A stretch of DNA of 64,000 nucleotides from Dactylosporangium roseum (GCF_025264685.1 NZ_CP073721.1:1603001-1667000), one strand, 5' to 3'. Shown: positions 8,699 through 17,562, counted from the stretch's first letter. A program made the numbers and translations. The notes: generated by a model from the letters alone, not told the origin.

Positions 8699-9052
8699 AT
8701 GACCACCAAGGCGATGACCCCGGAAGACATCTCACGGCTGTTCGTGGAGCGCGCCAACGCCGGCGACGCGGCCGGCCTGGCCGAGCTCTACGAGCCCGAT
8801 GCGGTGCTGGCCTACCCGCCGGGGTCGGTGACCGTCGGCCGCGACGCGATCCGGTCCGTGTGCGAGCGGATGCTCCAGCACGTGTCCCGCTTCGAGGTCG
8901 AGGAGCCGCTGCCCACGATCCGTCACGGCGATCTCGCGCTCACCTCGACCCGTCCGTCGGACAACACCGGCGGCCGTGTCCAGGTCGTGCGGCGCCAGCC
9001 CGACGGCACCTGGCTCCGCGTGATCGACAGACCGGAACCCCCGTTGAGTTGA
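8699..9052 (+). CDS. SnoaL/NTF2-like fold small protein
   Basis: 117 residues starting MTTKAMTPEDISRLFVERAN, with AGDAAGLAELYEPDAVLAYP and VTVGRDAIR typical of the DUF4440/SnoaL cone fold. It could be a small isomerase or hydrolase, or a ligand-binding protein; no catalytic set is diagnostic. Divergent from the LysR gene, so probably its target. The TGA stop (9050-9052) is supplied by the left arm of a dispersed palindrome, so the ancestral C-terminus may have differed. Confidence 0.75.
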   Translation: MTTKAMTPEDISRLFVERANAGDAAGLAELYEPDAVLAYPPGSVTVGRDAIRSVCERMLQHVSRFEVEEPLPTIRHGDLALTSTRPSDNTGGRVQVVRRQPDGTWLRVIDRPEPPLS

Positions 9053-9123
9053 TCATGCAGTTGTGGTGCCTGACAAACCCGGACATCGTGGGAGTGTTAT
9101 GGCACCACAACTGCATGATCAAC
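9048..9123. repeat. 76-bp palindromic repeat, family B, copy 1
   Basis: Perfect 23-bp arms (9048-9070 and 9101-9123) enclose a 30-bp loop starting TGACAAACCCGGACA. The same element recurs at 10070-10145 and, degraded, at 17468-17542. Its left end provides the stop codon of the upstream gene. It could act as a bidirectional transcription terminator or be a mobile REP-like unit. Confidence 0.85.
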
Positions 9124-9216
9124 GGGGGCCTGGGGTGTCCACAACGGGGGTGTTGTCCACAGGAGGGGTCGCGGCGGTGTTGTGAGGGCGCGGTCGGTGC
9201 GGGAGGGTGTGCGGCC

Positions 9217-10074
9217 GTGAACGAAGCACTGCGCACCTACCGTCAGATCCTGGCCGGGGGAGTCTCCCGGCAACGCCTCCGGGACCGGGTCGCTTCCGGT
9301 GTTGTCGCCGCGGTGACGCGGGGTGTCTACGGCCCACCCGTTGGTGACGAGATCGACCGCATCCAGGCGATCCTCATGCGATTGCCGGAAGAGGTCGTGC
9401 TCAGTCATCAGTCGGCCGCGGTGCTGTACCGGTTCGCCGTCCCCGAGGACCCGTCGGTGCACGTCCTGGTCCCGGCCGGCATGCCGAAGCCCCGGCTCGA
9501 AGGTGTCGTCGCCCATCAGGCCGTCGTTCCGGTCGCCACGGTGGAGACGGTCTTCGGCCTGCGGTGCGCGCCGCCGGCCCGCGTGGCGATCGACCTGGCC
9601 CGGTCCGGGCGGCGCTTGGACGGCATCGCCTTGCTGGACTCGGCGCTGCACTCGGGCCTGACGGACGTGGAGGGGCTTGCCGAGGAGTTGCCGCGCCACG
9701 GCGGGCTGCGCGGTGTGCGGCTGGCCCGTGAACTCGTGCCGCTGGCCGACGGTGGCGCGGAGTGTGCTCAGGAGAGCCATCTCCGCCTGGTGTTGATCGA
9801 CGGAAGGCTGCCGGTGCCCCAGACGCAGGTCTGGGCGTGCACGGCGCAGGGGCGCCGGGTGTTCCGTATCGATCTCGCCTATGCGGATCGCAAGGTCGGC
9901 ATCGAGTACGACGGCGCGTCGCACCTGGACCGGAACGCGCTGCGTGGCGATCGGCGGCGGATGAACTGGCTTACCGCTCAGGGCTGGACCATGCGGTACT
10001 TCACGGCTGCCGACGTCTATCGGAACCCTGTCGGCGTGGTGGCGACGGTCCATGACGCCCTCCATGGCCGTTGA
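9217..10074 (+). CDS. DUF559 (Vsr-like endonuclease fold) protein with N-terminal AbiEi-like region
   Basis: 285 residues. The N-terminal half (RQRLRDRVASGVVAAVTRGV, then VVLSHQSAAVLYRF) resembles the winged-helix region of AbiEi-type antitoxin-like proteins. The C-terminal half has the DUF559 nuclease core: RIDLAYADRKVGIEYDG, then H, R and the LTAQGWTMRYFTA strand. Start GTG 9217 follows GGGAGGG (9201-9207) by nine bases. The gene lies exactly between two copies of a 76-bp palindrome, and its TGA stop is inside the second. It may be a defence or DNA-repair cassette. Nuclease activity is inferred from the fold only. Confidence 0.8.
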   Translation: MNEALRTYRQILAGGVSRQRLRDRVASGVVAAVTRGVYGPPVGDEIDRIQAILMRLPEEVVLSHQSAAVLYRFAVPEDPSVHVLVPAGMPKPRLEGVVAHQAVVPVATVETVFGLRCAPPARVAIDLARSGRRLDGIALLDSALHSGLTDVEGLAEELPRHGGLRGVRLARELVPLADGGAECAQESHLRLVLIDGRLPVPQTQVWACTAQGRRVFRIDLAYADRKVGIEYDGASHLDRNALRGDRRRMNWLTAQGWTMRYFTAADVYRNPVGVVATVHDALHGR

Positions 10075-10145
10075 TCATGCACTTGTGGTGCCTGACAAAC
10101 CCGGACAAAGACGGAGTGTCGAGGCACCACAAGTGCATGATCAAC
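10070..10145. repeat. 76-bp palindromic repeat, family B, copy 2
   Basis: Perfect 23-bp arms at 10070-10092 and 10123-10145 with a 30-bp loop. Compared with copy 1, arm position 13 changes from G to C and the partner from C to G, so pairing is preserved. The loop keeps TGACAAACCCGGACA then diverges. It separates the DUF559 gene from the convergent flavoprotein gene, so it could terminate both. Confidence 0.85.
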
Positions 10146-10159
10146 GCCGAAGGAGGGGG

Positions 10160-12592
10160 TTAGGAGCGGACGCGGAGCATTTTCGGGTCGTAGAGGGGGG
10201 CTTGCCTTACGAATCCTGGGGTCCAGCGGTCGAAGACGCTGACCTCGACCGGGGCGCCGACGGGGACCTCCGACGGGAGGTACGCGTACGCGATCGAGGC
10301 GCCGACCCGGTAGCCGAAACCGCCCGACGTCACCCTGCCGCAGGGTGTGCCGTCGACCCGGACCGGTTCGCTGCCCAGGCAGACCGTGCCGGGGTCGTCC
10401 AGGACCAGGCAGCGCAGGACCCGCGGTGGCTCGCCGGCCGACCGCAGGGTCTCCAACGCCTCGCGGCCCAGGAACGGCTTTTCCATGTGGACGAAGGAGC
10501 CCAGGCCGGCGGCGAACGGGTCGGTGTCCGTGGTGAGGTCGGAGCCCCAGACCCGGTAGCCCTTCTCCAGCCGCATCGAGTCGATCGCCCGGTACCCGCC
10601 CGGCCGCAGGCCGAACGGGCGGCCGGCCTCGGTCAGCGTGTCCCACAGGGTCAGCATGTATTCCGTCGGCGCGTACAGCTCCCAGCCCAGCTCGCCGACG
10701 AACGTGACCCGCTGCGCCAGCACCGGGACGGCGCCGACCGTCAGGCGCGCGGCGCGCAGGAAGCGGAAGTCCTCATTGGACAGTGAGGTGTCGGTGAGCG
10801 GCTGGAGGATGTCCCGGGCGGCCGGACCCCACAGGCACAGGCAGCCGTGGGCGCCGGTCACGTCGTCGACGAGGACATCCGCCGACCACTCGGCGGCGTG
10901 TTTGCGGATCCAGTCGGCGTCGCGAACCCCGCTCGCCGTGCTCGTGACGATCCGGAAGTGCTGCTCGCCGAGGCGGGTGACGGTCAGGTCGGCCTCGATG
11001 CCGCCGCGGGCGTTGAGCAACTGCGTGTACGTCGTCGCGCCGACCGGCCGGTCGACGTCGTTCGCGCACAGCCGGCCGAGCAGGCCGGCGGCTCCGGGGC
11101 CGCGGACGTCCAGCTTCGCGAACGACGACTGGTCGAACAGGCCCGCCGCCTCCGTGGTCGCGGCGACCTCCCCGGCGATCGCCGGGGACCAGAAGCGGCC
11201 GGCCCAGCCCTTGGGCCGCTGCGCCTGCGGGGTCAGCCCGGCGTTGGCGCCGAACCATTCGACCCGCTCCCAGCCGCCCTTCTCGCCCAAGGCCGCGTCG
11301 AGCTCGGCGAGCCGGGGCCAGACCGCCGAGCGGCGCAGCGGGCGGCCGGCGGTCCACTCCTGCCCGGGGTAGACGACGTCGTAGTACCGGGCGTAGCCGG
11401 CCAGTGCCTTGGTGCTCGCCCAGCGACGGCTCGCCGCGTGCGCGCCGAAGCGCCGGACGTCCATCGTGGACACGTCGTACTCCGGGCTGCCGTCGACGAT
11501 CCACTCGGCCATCACCTTGCCGACCCCGCCGGCAGCGGCGAGGCCGTGCACGCAGAACCCGGCCGCGACCCAGAACCCGGCGACCGCGGTCTCGCCGAGC
11601 AGGAACTCGCCGTCGGGAGTGAACGCCTCCGGGCCGTGCACGACCCGGGCGATGTCCAGGTCCCGCAGGGCGGGCACGCGGTGCCGGGCGTTGGCCCACG
11701 ACTCGGCGAACCTCGCCATGTCCGGCTCGAAGAGCGTCCGCCGCTCGTCGAGCGGTGCGCCGGACTCGGGCCACCACAGCTCGGGGTCGCGGGCGTATCC
11801 ACCGACGAGCAGCCCGGTCTCGTCGCCGCCGCGGAGGTACACGATGCGGTCGGGGTCCCGGACCGTCGGTACCTCCATCGTGGGCATCCCGAGGGAGGAC
11901 GAGACGACGTACTGGTGCTTGATCGGGACGATCGGCAGCTCGACCCCGGCGAGCCGCCCGACCGCACCCGCCGCGGCGCCGGCGGCGTTCACCACGACCT
12001 CGGCGGTCACCCGGCCCTGCGTGGTGTCGACGCCGCGGACCCGGCCCTGCTCGACGACGACCCCGGTGACGCGGGTGCCGGTGACGATGCGGACGCCGAG
12101 GGAGACCGCACCCTCGGCGAGCGCGGTGGCGAGCCGGGCGGGCTCGAGCCAGCCGTCGCCGGGCAGCCAGCCGGCCATCCGTACGTCGGCGACGTTGAGC
12201 AGCGGCAGCCGGTCGACCGTCTCGGCCGGGCCGAGCAGTTCCATCGGCAGCCCGTACGTGGTCGCGGAGCTCGCCTGCCGGCGCAGCTCCTCGACCCGCG
12301 CCGGGGTCGTGGCCAGCCGCAGCCCGCCGACACCGCGCCACCCCGGGTCGAGACCGGTCCGCGAGCGCAGCTCGGCGTAGAGGCCGGACGAGTACATGAT
12401 CATGCGGGTCTGGCTGATCGTCGAGCGGAGCTGCCCGACGAAGCCGGCCGAGTGCCACGTCGTGCCCTCGGTGAGCTCGTGCTGCTCGACGAGCACCACG
12501 TCGGTCCAGCCCAGCCGGGCAAGGTGGTAGGCGATGCCGCAGCCGGCGACGCCGCCGCCGATGACGACCGCGCGTGCCGTCGTGGGAAGCAT
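10160..12592 (-). CDS. FAD-dependent dimethylglycine/sarcosine dehydrogenase-like protein (DAO + GcvT domains)
   Basis: 810 residues. The N-terminal DAO domain has the Rossmann motif VIGGGVAGCGIAYHLARLG and TTWHSAGFVGQLR, where the His corresponds to the covalent FAD site of the dimethylglycine dehydrogenase family. A central FAO-type region is followed by a C-terminal GcvT/aminomethyltransferase domain (ELGWELYAP, YRAIDSMRLEKGYRVWG). Such enzymes oxidatively N-demethylate glycine derivatives and pass the one-carbon unit to folate. I start at ATG 12592 because the Rossmann strand follows at once and a CACAAT hexamer is six bases upstream; ATG 12625 would add 11 residues. It is divergent from the amine-catabolism operon, so its substrate is likely an N-methylated amine or amino acid. 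Confidence 0.88.
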   Translation of the reverse strand: MLPTTARAVVIGGGVAGCGIAYHLARLGWTDVVLVEQHELTEGTTWHSAGFVGQLRSTISQTRMIMYSSGLYAELRSRTGLDPGWRGVGGLRLATTPARVEELRRQASSATTYGLPMELLGPAETVDRLPLLNVADVRMAGWLPGDGWLEPARLATALAEGAVSLGVRIVTGTRVTGVVVEQGRVRGVDTTQGRVTAEVVVNAAGAAAGAVGRLAGVELPIVPIKHQYVVSSSLGMPTMEVPTVRDPDRIVYLRGGDETGLLVGGYARDPELWWPESGAPLDERRTLFEPDMARFAESWANARHRVPALRDLDIARVVHGPEAFTPDGEFLLGETAVAGFWVAAGFCVHGLAAAGGVGKVMAEWIVDGSPEYDVSTMDVRRFGAHAASRRWASTKALAGYARYYDVVYPGQEWTAGRPLRRSAVWPRLAELDAALGEKGGWERVEWFGANAGLTPQAQRPKGWAGRFWSPAIAGEVAATTEAAGLFDQSSFAKLDVRGPGAAGLLGRLCANDVDRPVGATTYTQLLNARGGIEADLTVTRLGEQHFRIVTSTASGVRDADWIRKHAAEWSADVLVDDVTGAHGCLCLWGPAARDILQPLTDTSLSNEDFRFLRAARLTVGAVPVLAQRVTFVGELGWELYAPTEYMLTLWDTLTEAGRPFGLRPGGYRAIDSMRLEKGYRVWGSDLTTDTDPFAAGLGSFVHMEKPFLGREALETLRSAGEPPRVLRCLVLDDPGTVCLGSEPVRVDGTPCGRVTSGGFGYRVGASIAYAYLPSEVPVGAPVEVSVFDRWTPGFVRQAPLYDPKMLRVRS

Positions 12593-12665
12593 CGCATGAT
12601 TGTGACGCCGGAAACGTCGCCGCAAAAGGTCTGAAGCCGTGCCACTTCATTCCGGCGAACCGGTC

Positions 12666-12694
12666 TTGACGGGCGGGGGACAGCGGCGTTAACT
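12666..12694 (+). promoter_or_regulatory. Candidate promoter of the amine-catabolism operon
   Basis: TTGACG (12666-12671) and TTAACT (12689-12694) are 17 bp apart, 83 bp before the kinase-like gene. The intervening leader would be about 75 nt. No structured riboswitch fold is obvious. Confidence 0.4.
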
Positions 12695-12777
12695 GTGCCC
12701 ACCATGATGCGGATCACATCGACACGGGCCTCATAAGGCACGGATTCGGCGGTGATCGCGGCGAGGGGGCCGGGGCC

Positions 12778-13725
12778 ATGACTGCGGTGCCGTCGATCGG
12801 GGACCTGCTGGAGCGGGTGCCGTCGTGGGTGGGCCGCGCCGTCGAATGGCAGCGCCTCGACGGCGGTCTGTCGCACCACATCTTCCGGGTCGAGGCCGAC
12901 GGCCAGCCGTATGTGCTGCGGGTCCTGGAGCCGGCCGTGTCCGCGGCGGGCCTGGGCATCCCGCCGGAGCAGGAGATCGCCAACTCGATCGCGGCGGCCG
13001 GGAGCGTCGGCGCGCAGGTCTACGCGGTCCTCGAGGACGTGCCCGCGCTCGTGCTGGAGTTCCTGCCCGGACGGACGCTCAGCGCCGCCGAGGTGCGCCG
13101 TCCCGAGGTCGTCCCGGCCCTGGCCGAGGCGTGCCGGCGGCTGCACGCCGGGCCCGCGTTCGGCAACACGTTCGACATCTTCGCCAAGCGGGCCGAACTG
13201 CTCGACGTCTGCGCACGGCACGACCTGCCGCTGCCGGACGGGTACCTCGACCGTTCGTCCACAGTGGATGCCCTTCGGGCCGCGCTCGGCGTCGCGCCGC
13301 TGCCCGCCGTGCCGTGCCACAACGACCTGCTCCCCGAGAACTTCATCGCCACCGGCGACGGCGTACGCGTCATCGACTACCAGTTGTCCGGCAACAACGA
13401 TCCCGCGTTCGAGCTCGGCGACATCGCCGCGGAGGCCGACTACGACCCGGATCTGGTCGAGCGGCTCGCCGACGCGTACTTCGGCGCGGACCGCACGCCC
13501 GCACTGCTCGCCCGGGTGCGGTTGTTCCAGATCGCGTCCAACGTCACCTGGGCGCTTTGGTTCACCGTCCACCACGGCCTGCTGCGCGACGCCACGGTGA
13601 ACTTCGACTATCAAGCGGAGGCGGCCGACAAGTGGGGCCAGGCGTGGCGTGCCCTGGACGATCCCGGCCTCGGTGACCTCCTCGACACGGTGACCGGAAG
13701 GAAAACCACCACCCCCGAACATTGA
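12778..13725 (+). CDS. Choline/ethanolamine kinase-like phosphotransferase
   Basis: 315 residues of the APH/choline kinase fold. The catalytic loop is VPCHNDLLPENFIA (Brenner-type, Asp general base). The metal motif VIDYQLSGNNDPAFELGD follows the choline-kinase pattern (DYEYSGYN...F.LG) more closely than the aminoglycoside kinase one. It probably phosphorylates a small amino alcohol; choline or ethanolamine are the obvious candidates, though thiamine-kinase-like activity cannot be excluded. First gene of the rightward operon, with its stop overlapping the ribosome site of the permease gene. Confidence 0.75.
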   Translation: MTAVPSIGDLLERVPSWVGRAVEWQRLDGGLSHHIFRVEADGQPYVLRVLEPAVSAAGLGIPPEQEIANSIAAAGSVGAQVYAVLEDVPALVLEFLPGRTLSAAEVRRPEVVPALAEACRRLHAGPAFGNTFDIFAKRAELLDVCARHDLPLPDGYLDRSSTVDALRAALGVAPLPAVPCHNDLLPENFIATGDGVRVIDYQLSGNNDPAFELGDIAAEADYDPDLVERLADAYFGADRTPALLARVRLFQIASNVTWALWFTVHHGLLRDATVNFDYQAEAADKWGQAWRALDDPGLGDLLDTVTGRKTTTPEH

Positions 13726-13735
13726 GGAGGTGCCC

Positions 13736-15295
13736 ATGTCGGCATCGCCGACCCAGGCCGACCCGCCGATCGACGACGACGAGAAGCGGCTCGCCGAACT
13801 GGGCTACAGGCAGGAGCTCCGGCGCAAGTGGAGCGGGTTCTCCAACTTCGCCATCTCGTTCTCCATCATCTCGATTCTCGCCGGCTGCTTCACCACGTTC
13901 GGCCAGGCCTGGATGAACGGCGGGCCCGTCGCCATCTCGTGGGGCTGGCCCCTCATCTCGATCTTCATCCTGATCATCGGCTTCTGCATGTCCGAGCTCG
14001 TCTCGGCCTACCCGACGGCCGGCGGCATCTACTGGTGGGCCGCGAGGATGGGCAAGCCGGTCCACGGCTGGTTCACCGGCTGGCTCAACCTCGTCGGCCT
14101 GGTCGCGGTCACCGCCTCGGTCGACTACGGTTGCGCGACCTTCCTCAGCCTGGTGCTCGACGCCTACAGCTCCTGGGACAGCACCAACCTGAAGCTGACC
14201 TTCCTGCTGTTCGTCATCATCCTCGCGGCGCACGTGGCCATCAACATCTTCGGCCACCGCATCATCGACGTGCTCCAGAACGTGTCGGTGTGGTGGCACG
14301 TCGTCGGTGCGGCGGCGGTCGTACTGATCCTGGTGTTCGTGCCGGAGAAGCACCAGAGCCTCGAGTTCGTCTTCACCCAGCGTTTCAACAACTCCGGGTA
14401 CTCCGACGCCACCTACTGGTTCCTCGTGCTGCCCTTCGGGTTCCTGCTCACGCAGTACACCATCACGGGTTTCGACGCCTGTGCCCACGTCTCGGAGGAG
14501 ACCAAGGGCGCGTCGATGGCCGCGGCCAAGGGCCTGTGGCAGTCCATCTTCTACTCGGCGATCGGCGGCTGGATCCTGCTGCTGGCGTTCCTCTTCGCCG
14601 CGACCGACGTCGAGGCGATCACCAAGGCCAACGGGTTCTCGGGCGCCATCTTCCAGACCGCGCTGAGCGCCGGCTTCTTCAAGGCGGTCGTCCTCATCTC
14701 CACGATCGGGCAGTTCTTCTGCGGCATGAGCTGCGTGACGAGCATGTCCCGGATGACGTACGCCTTCAGCCGCGACCGCGCGGTGCCGGGCTGGCGGTCG
14801 TGGTCCAAGGTGGACCGCAACGGCACGCCGGTCAACGCCATCGTCGGCGCCGCGATCGCCGGCCTGGTCCTGACCCTGCCGGCCCTCTACACCAGCCCGA
14901 CCGGCGCGCCGACCGCGTTCTACGCCGTCGTCTCCGTGGCGGTCATCGGCCTCTACCTCGCGTTCCTCATCCCCATCTACCTGCGGCTGCGGATGGGCGA
15001 CCGGTTCGTGCCGGGGCCCTGGACGCTGGGCGCCAAGTACAAGGTGCTCGGCTGGATCGCCGTCATCGAGATCGCCGTGGTCTCGATCTACTTCATCATG
15101 CCCTTCACGCCGACCGCGATCCCCGGCAACGAGGGCTTCACCTGGACGGCCGTGAACTACGCGCCGATCGCCATCCTCGTGGTCATCGGCGGTGCCGCCC
15201 TCTGGTGGGCGGTCTCGGCACGGCACTGGTTCAAGGGCCCGATCCGGACGATCGACGAGACCCCGGCGGAGGGCATGGCCAAGGCCGCCGAGTAG
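13736..15295 (+). CDS. APC-superfamily permease, amino acid/choline transporter (ACT) type
   Basis: 519 residues with about 12 membrane helices. SAYPTAGGIYWWAARMG is the hallmark loop of the ACT branch, which includes GABA, choline and amino-acid permeases. A GFDACAHVSEETKGA segment matches helix 6 of that branch. ATG 13736 is five bases after GAGGAGG (13724-13730); a GTG two codons earlier is less likely. Between a choline-kinase-like gene and a gamma-glutamyl ligase, the likely cargo is an amine or amino alcohol. Confidence 0.85.
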   Translation: MSASPTQADPPIDDDEKRLAELGYRQELRRKWSGFSNFAISFSIISILAGCFTTFGQAWMNGGPVAISWGWPLISIFILIIGFCMSELVSAYPTAGGIYWWAARMGKPVHGWFTGWLNLVGLVAVTASVDYGCATFLSLVLDAYSSWDSTNLKLTFLLFVIILAAHVAINIFGHRIIDVLQNVSVWWHVVGAAAVVLILVFVPEKHQSLEFVFTQRFNNSGYSDATYWFLVLPFGFLLTQYTITGFDACAHVSEETKGASMAAAKGLWQSIFYSAIGGWILLLAFLFAATDVEAITKANGFSGAIFQTALSAGFFKAVVLISTIGQFFCGMSCVTSMSRMTYAFSRDRAVPGWRSWSKVDRNGTPVNAIVGAAIAGLVLTLPALYTSPTGAPTAFYAVVSVAVIGLYLAFLIPIYLRLRMGDRFVPGPWTLGAKYKVLGWIAVIEIAVVSIYFIMPFTPTAIPGNEGFTWTAVNYAPIAILVVIGGAALWWAVSARHWFKGPIRTIDETPAEGMAKAAE

Positions 15296-15305
15296 GGAAT
15301 GATAG

Positions 15306-15336
15306 ATGGTCCGGGCCGGGATCCGGCCCGGACCAT
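15306..15336. promoter_or_regulatory. 14-bp perfect palindrome before the FadR-family gene
   Basis: Arms 15306-15319 and 15323-15336 pair perfectly around a 3-base loop and begin and end ATGGTCC and GGACCAT. Without a U-tract it is a weak terminator. It contains outer TGGTC and GACCA half-sites like those bound by FadR/GntR proteins, so it may be an operator for the next gene's product. Confidence 0.45.
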
Positions 15337-15351
15337 CACTGGGGAGGACGG

Positions 15352-16092
15352 ATGCCGGCGGCTGCGGAGCCCCTCTCGGGCGTGCCGATGTGGCGGCCGG
15401 TGCGGGGCGGGAACGCGTTCGAGATCACCGTCGCCCGGCTCGCCCAGGCGATCCGGCTCGGGCTGGTGCCTGTGGGCGAGCGCCTGCCGCCGGAGCGGGA
15501 GCTGGCCGAGCGGCTCCAGGTGAGCCGCGTGACGCTGCGGGAGGCGATCGCCGCGCTGCGGGAGGCCGGGTTCCTGGAGTCGCGGCGGGGCCGGTCGGGC
15601 GGCACGTTCGTGGTGCGGTCGGCCGGGGACGCCACGCCCTCCCAGGACCGGGACGCCGCCGAGCTGGCCCGCGAGATGGGCGACGGGCTCCACGACGCCC
15701 TCGACTTCCGGCGGGTCCTGGAGCCCGGTGCGGCGGCGCTCGCCGCGACGCGCGCACTGTCGGCGGCCGACCGGGCGCACCTGGTCGCCTGTCTCGCCGC
15801 GGCGCGCACCCGCGACCCGCTGGACCGCCGGGTCAACGATTCCCGGCTGCACCTCGCGATCGCGTCGGCGAGCGGCTCGACGTCGGTCGCCGCGTCGATC
15901 GCCGACGTGCAGATGCGCCTGGACCGGCTGCTGGCCGCGATCCCGGTCCTGCGGCGCAACCTCGACCACTCCGACGCGCAGCACGAGCGGGTCGTGGAGG
16001 CGATCCTGGCCGGTGACCCGGCGGTGGCCCGAGCGGAGATGGAAGAGCACTGCGACGCCACCGCCGCGTTGTTGCGCGGCCTGCTGGGTTGA
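15352..16092 (+). CDS. FadR-subfamily GntR transcriptional regulator (FCD domain)
   Basis: 246 residues. The N-terminal winged HTH reads GERLPPERELAERLQVSRVT followed by LREAIAALREAGFLESRRG. The C-terminal all-helical FCD effector domain contains DFRRVLEPGAAALAATRAL and the metal/ligand-type histidines in NDSRLHLAIA and HERVVEAILAGD. ATG 15352 follows GGGGAGGA closely. Located inside the amine operon, it is the probable local repressor, with the product or substrate of the pathway as effector (inference). Confidence 0.9.
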   Translation: MPAAAEPLSGVPMWRPVRGGNAFEITVARLAQAIRLGLVPVGERLPPERELAERLQVSRVTLREAIAALREAGFLESRRGRSGGTFVVRSAGDATPSQDRDAAELAREMGDGLHDALDFRRVLEPGAAALAATRALSAADRAHLVACLAAARTRDPLDRRVNDSRLHLAIASASGSTSVAASIADVQMRLDRLLAAIPVLRRNLDHSDAQHERVVEAILAGDPAVARAEMEEHCDATAALLRGLLG

Positions 16093-16128
16093 GTTTATGG
16101 TTTGCAAATAGACCTTTAGGGGTGGCCG

Positions 16129-17454
16129 ATGTTGACCGTTGAGCAACTACGCGTCGCCGTCGACGAGGGAGAGATCGACACCGTCGTCGTGGCGATCACC
16201 GACATGCAGGGACGGCTGCAGGGCAAACGGTTCCACGCGCGCCACTTCCTCGACGAGGTCGTCGCGCACGGCACCGAGGGCTGCAACTACCTGCTCGCCG
16301 TCGACGTCGAGATGAACACCGTCGACGGCTACGAGATGTCCTCCTGGTCGCGGGGTTACGGCGACTTCGCGATGATCCCCGACTTCACGACGCTGCGGCG
16401 CATCCCGTGGCAGCCGGGCACCGCGCTGGTCCTGGCCGACCTGCGCTGGCTCGACGGCGAGGCGCCGGTCGCCGCCTCGCCCCGGCAGATCCTCCAGGCG
16501 CAGCTCGCCCGGCTGGCCGAGACCGGGCACACGGCCTACACCGGCACCGAGCTCGAGTTCGTCGTCTACCGCAACACCTACGAGGACGCCTACCGGCGCG
16601 GGTATCGCGACCTGACGCCCGCCAACCTCTTCAACGCCGACTACTCGCTGCTCCAGACGGCGCGCGTCGAGCCGCTGCTGCGGCGGATCCGCAACGACAT
16701 GGCGGGTGCCGGCCTGGTGCCGGAGAGCGCGAAGGGCGAGTGCAACCTCGGCCAGCACGAGATCGCGTTCCGATACGACGAGGCGCTGCGCAACGCCGAC
16801 GGCCACACGCTCTACAAGAACGGGGCGAAGGAGATCGCCGCCCTGGAGGGCATGTCCATCACGTTCATGGCCAAGCCCAACGCGCGCGAGGGCAGCTCCT
16901 GTCACATCCACTTCTCGCTGCGCGGCTCGGAGGGCCCGGTCGCCGCCGAGGTCTTCCGGCACGCGATGGCCGGCCTGCTCGGCACGATGCGCGAGTTCAC
17001 GCTCCTCTACGCCCCGAACATCAACTCCTACAAGCGGTACCAGGCCGGCTCCTTCGCACCGACCGCGGTGCGCTGGGGCGACGACAACCGCACCTGCGCG
17101 CTTCGGGTCGTCGGCCACGGCACGTCGCGCCGGGTGGAAAACCGGGTGCCCGGGGCGGACGTCAACCCGTATCTCGCGATCGCCGCGATGACCGCCGGCG
17201 CCCTGCACGGCATCCGCAACGAGTTGCCGCTGGAGGACATCTACACCGGCAACGCCTACGAGGACGCCACCGCGCCCCGCGTCCCGTCGACACTGCGTGA
17301 CGCCCTGGCTCTGTGGGAGTCCAGCGCCGTGGCCAAGGAGGCTTTCGGCGACGAGGTGGTGGCGCACTACGCCAACAACGCGAGGGTGGAGCTGGCGGCC
17401 TTCGAGTCGGCGGTGACGGACTGGGAACTGCTGCGCGGCTTCGAGCGCCTCTGA
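16129..17454 (+). CDS. Glutamine synthetase-like gamma-glutamylamine/ethanolamide synthetase (GlnA3/GlnA4-like)
   Basis: 441 residues with the GS fold: beta-grasp N-terminus, then catalytic TGTELEFVVYRNTYE, metal-site GECNLGQHEIAFRYDEAL, ATP/ammonia region KPNAREGSSCHIHFSLRG, and RVVGHGTSRRVENRVPGADV. The adenylylation tyrosine region of true GlnA is not evident. Streptomyces GlnA3 and GlnA4 ligate glutamate to polyamines or ethanolamine, and the M. tuberculosis homologue glnA4 (Rv2860c, from memory) has the same neighbours: C26 hydrolase, aldehyde dehydrogenase, SDR, mapB. Its likely role is therefore ATP-dependent gamma-glutamylation of an imported amine rather than nitrogen assimilation. 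Confidence 0.85.
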   Translation: MLTVEQLRVAVDEGEIDTVVVAITDMQGRLQGKRFHARHFLDEVVAHGTEGCNYLLAVDVEMNTVDGYEMSSWSRGYGDFAMIPDFTTLRRIPWQPGTALVLADLRWLDGEAPVAASPRQILQAQLARLAETGHTAYTGTELEFVVYRNTYEDAYRRGYRDLTPANLFNADYSLLQTARVEPLLRRIRNDMAGAGLVPESAKGECNLGQHEIAFRYDEALRNADGHTLYKNGAKEIAALEGMSITFMAKPNAREGSSCHIHFSLRGSEGPVAAEVFRHAMAGLLGTMREFTLLYAPNINSYKRYQAGSFAPTAVRWGDDNRTCALRVVGHGTSRRVENRVPGADVNPYLAIAAMTAGALHGIRNELPLEDIYTGNAYEDATAPRVPSTLRDALALWESSAVAKEAFGDEVVAHYANNARVELAAFESAVTDWELLRGFERL

Positions 17455-17467
17455 CGCCACCAGCCGC

Positions 17468-17542
17468 GTTGATCTTGCAGTTGTGGTGGCGACAAAAGGG
17501 TAGTAATGCTGCCGATCCGGGCACCACAGGTGCAAGATCGAC
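17468..17542. repeat. Palindromic repeat, family B, copy 3 (degenerate)
   Basis: 75 bp with imperfect arms (17468-17489 and 17521-17542) that retain GATCTTGCA and TGCAAGATC and the CACCACA/TGTGGTG core. It sits 13 bp after the ligase stop and 20 bp before the aldehyde dehydrogenase start. It may reduce read-through within the operon or have landed in the 5' end of the downstream gene. Confidence 0.65.
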
Positions 17543-17562
17543 GGGAAAAGGGGGGAGGGAAT

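Noticed and set aside
9048-9123. Palindrome considered as a CRISPR repeat
   Set aside because: Only three copies, separated by genes rather than unique spacers, and no cas genes.
8692-9216. Upstream extension of the DUF559 frame, giving a 460-residue protein
   Set aside because: It runs antisense-like through the SnoaL gene and the palindrome in another frame; the ribosome site before GTG 9217 and the family N-terminus support the shorter protein.
13828-15351. Long frame fused to the FadR gene (754 residues)
   Set aside because: It overlaps the permease gene in a shifted frame with Arg/His/Pro-biased composition; the FadR start at 15352 has its own ribosome site.
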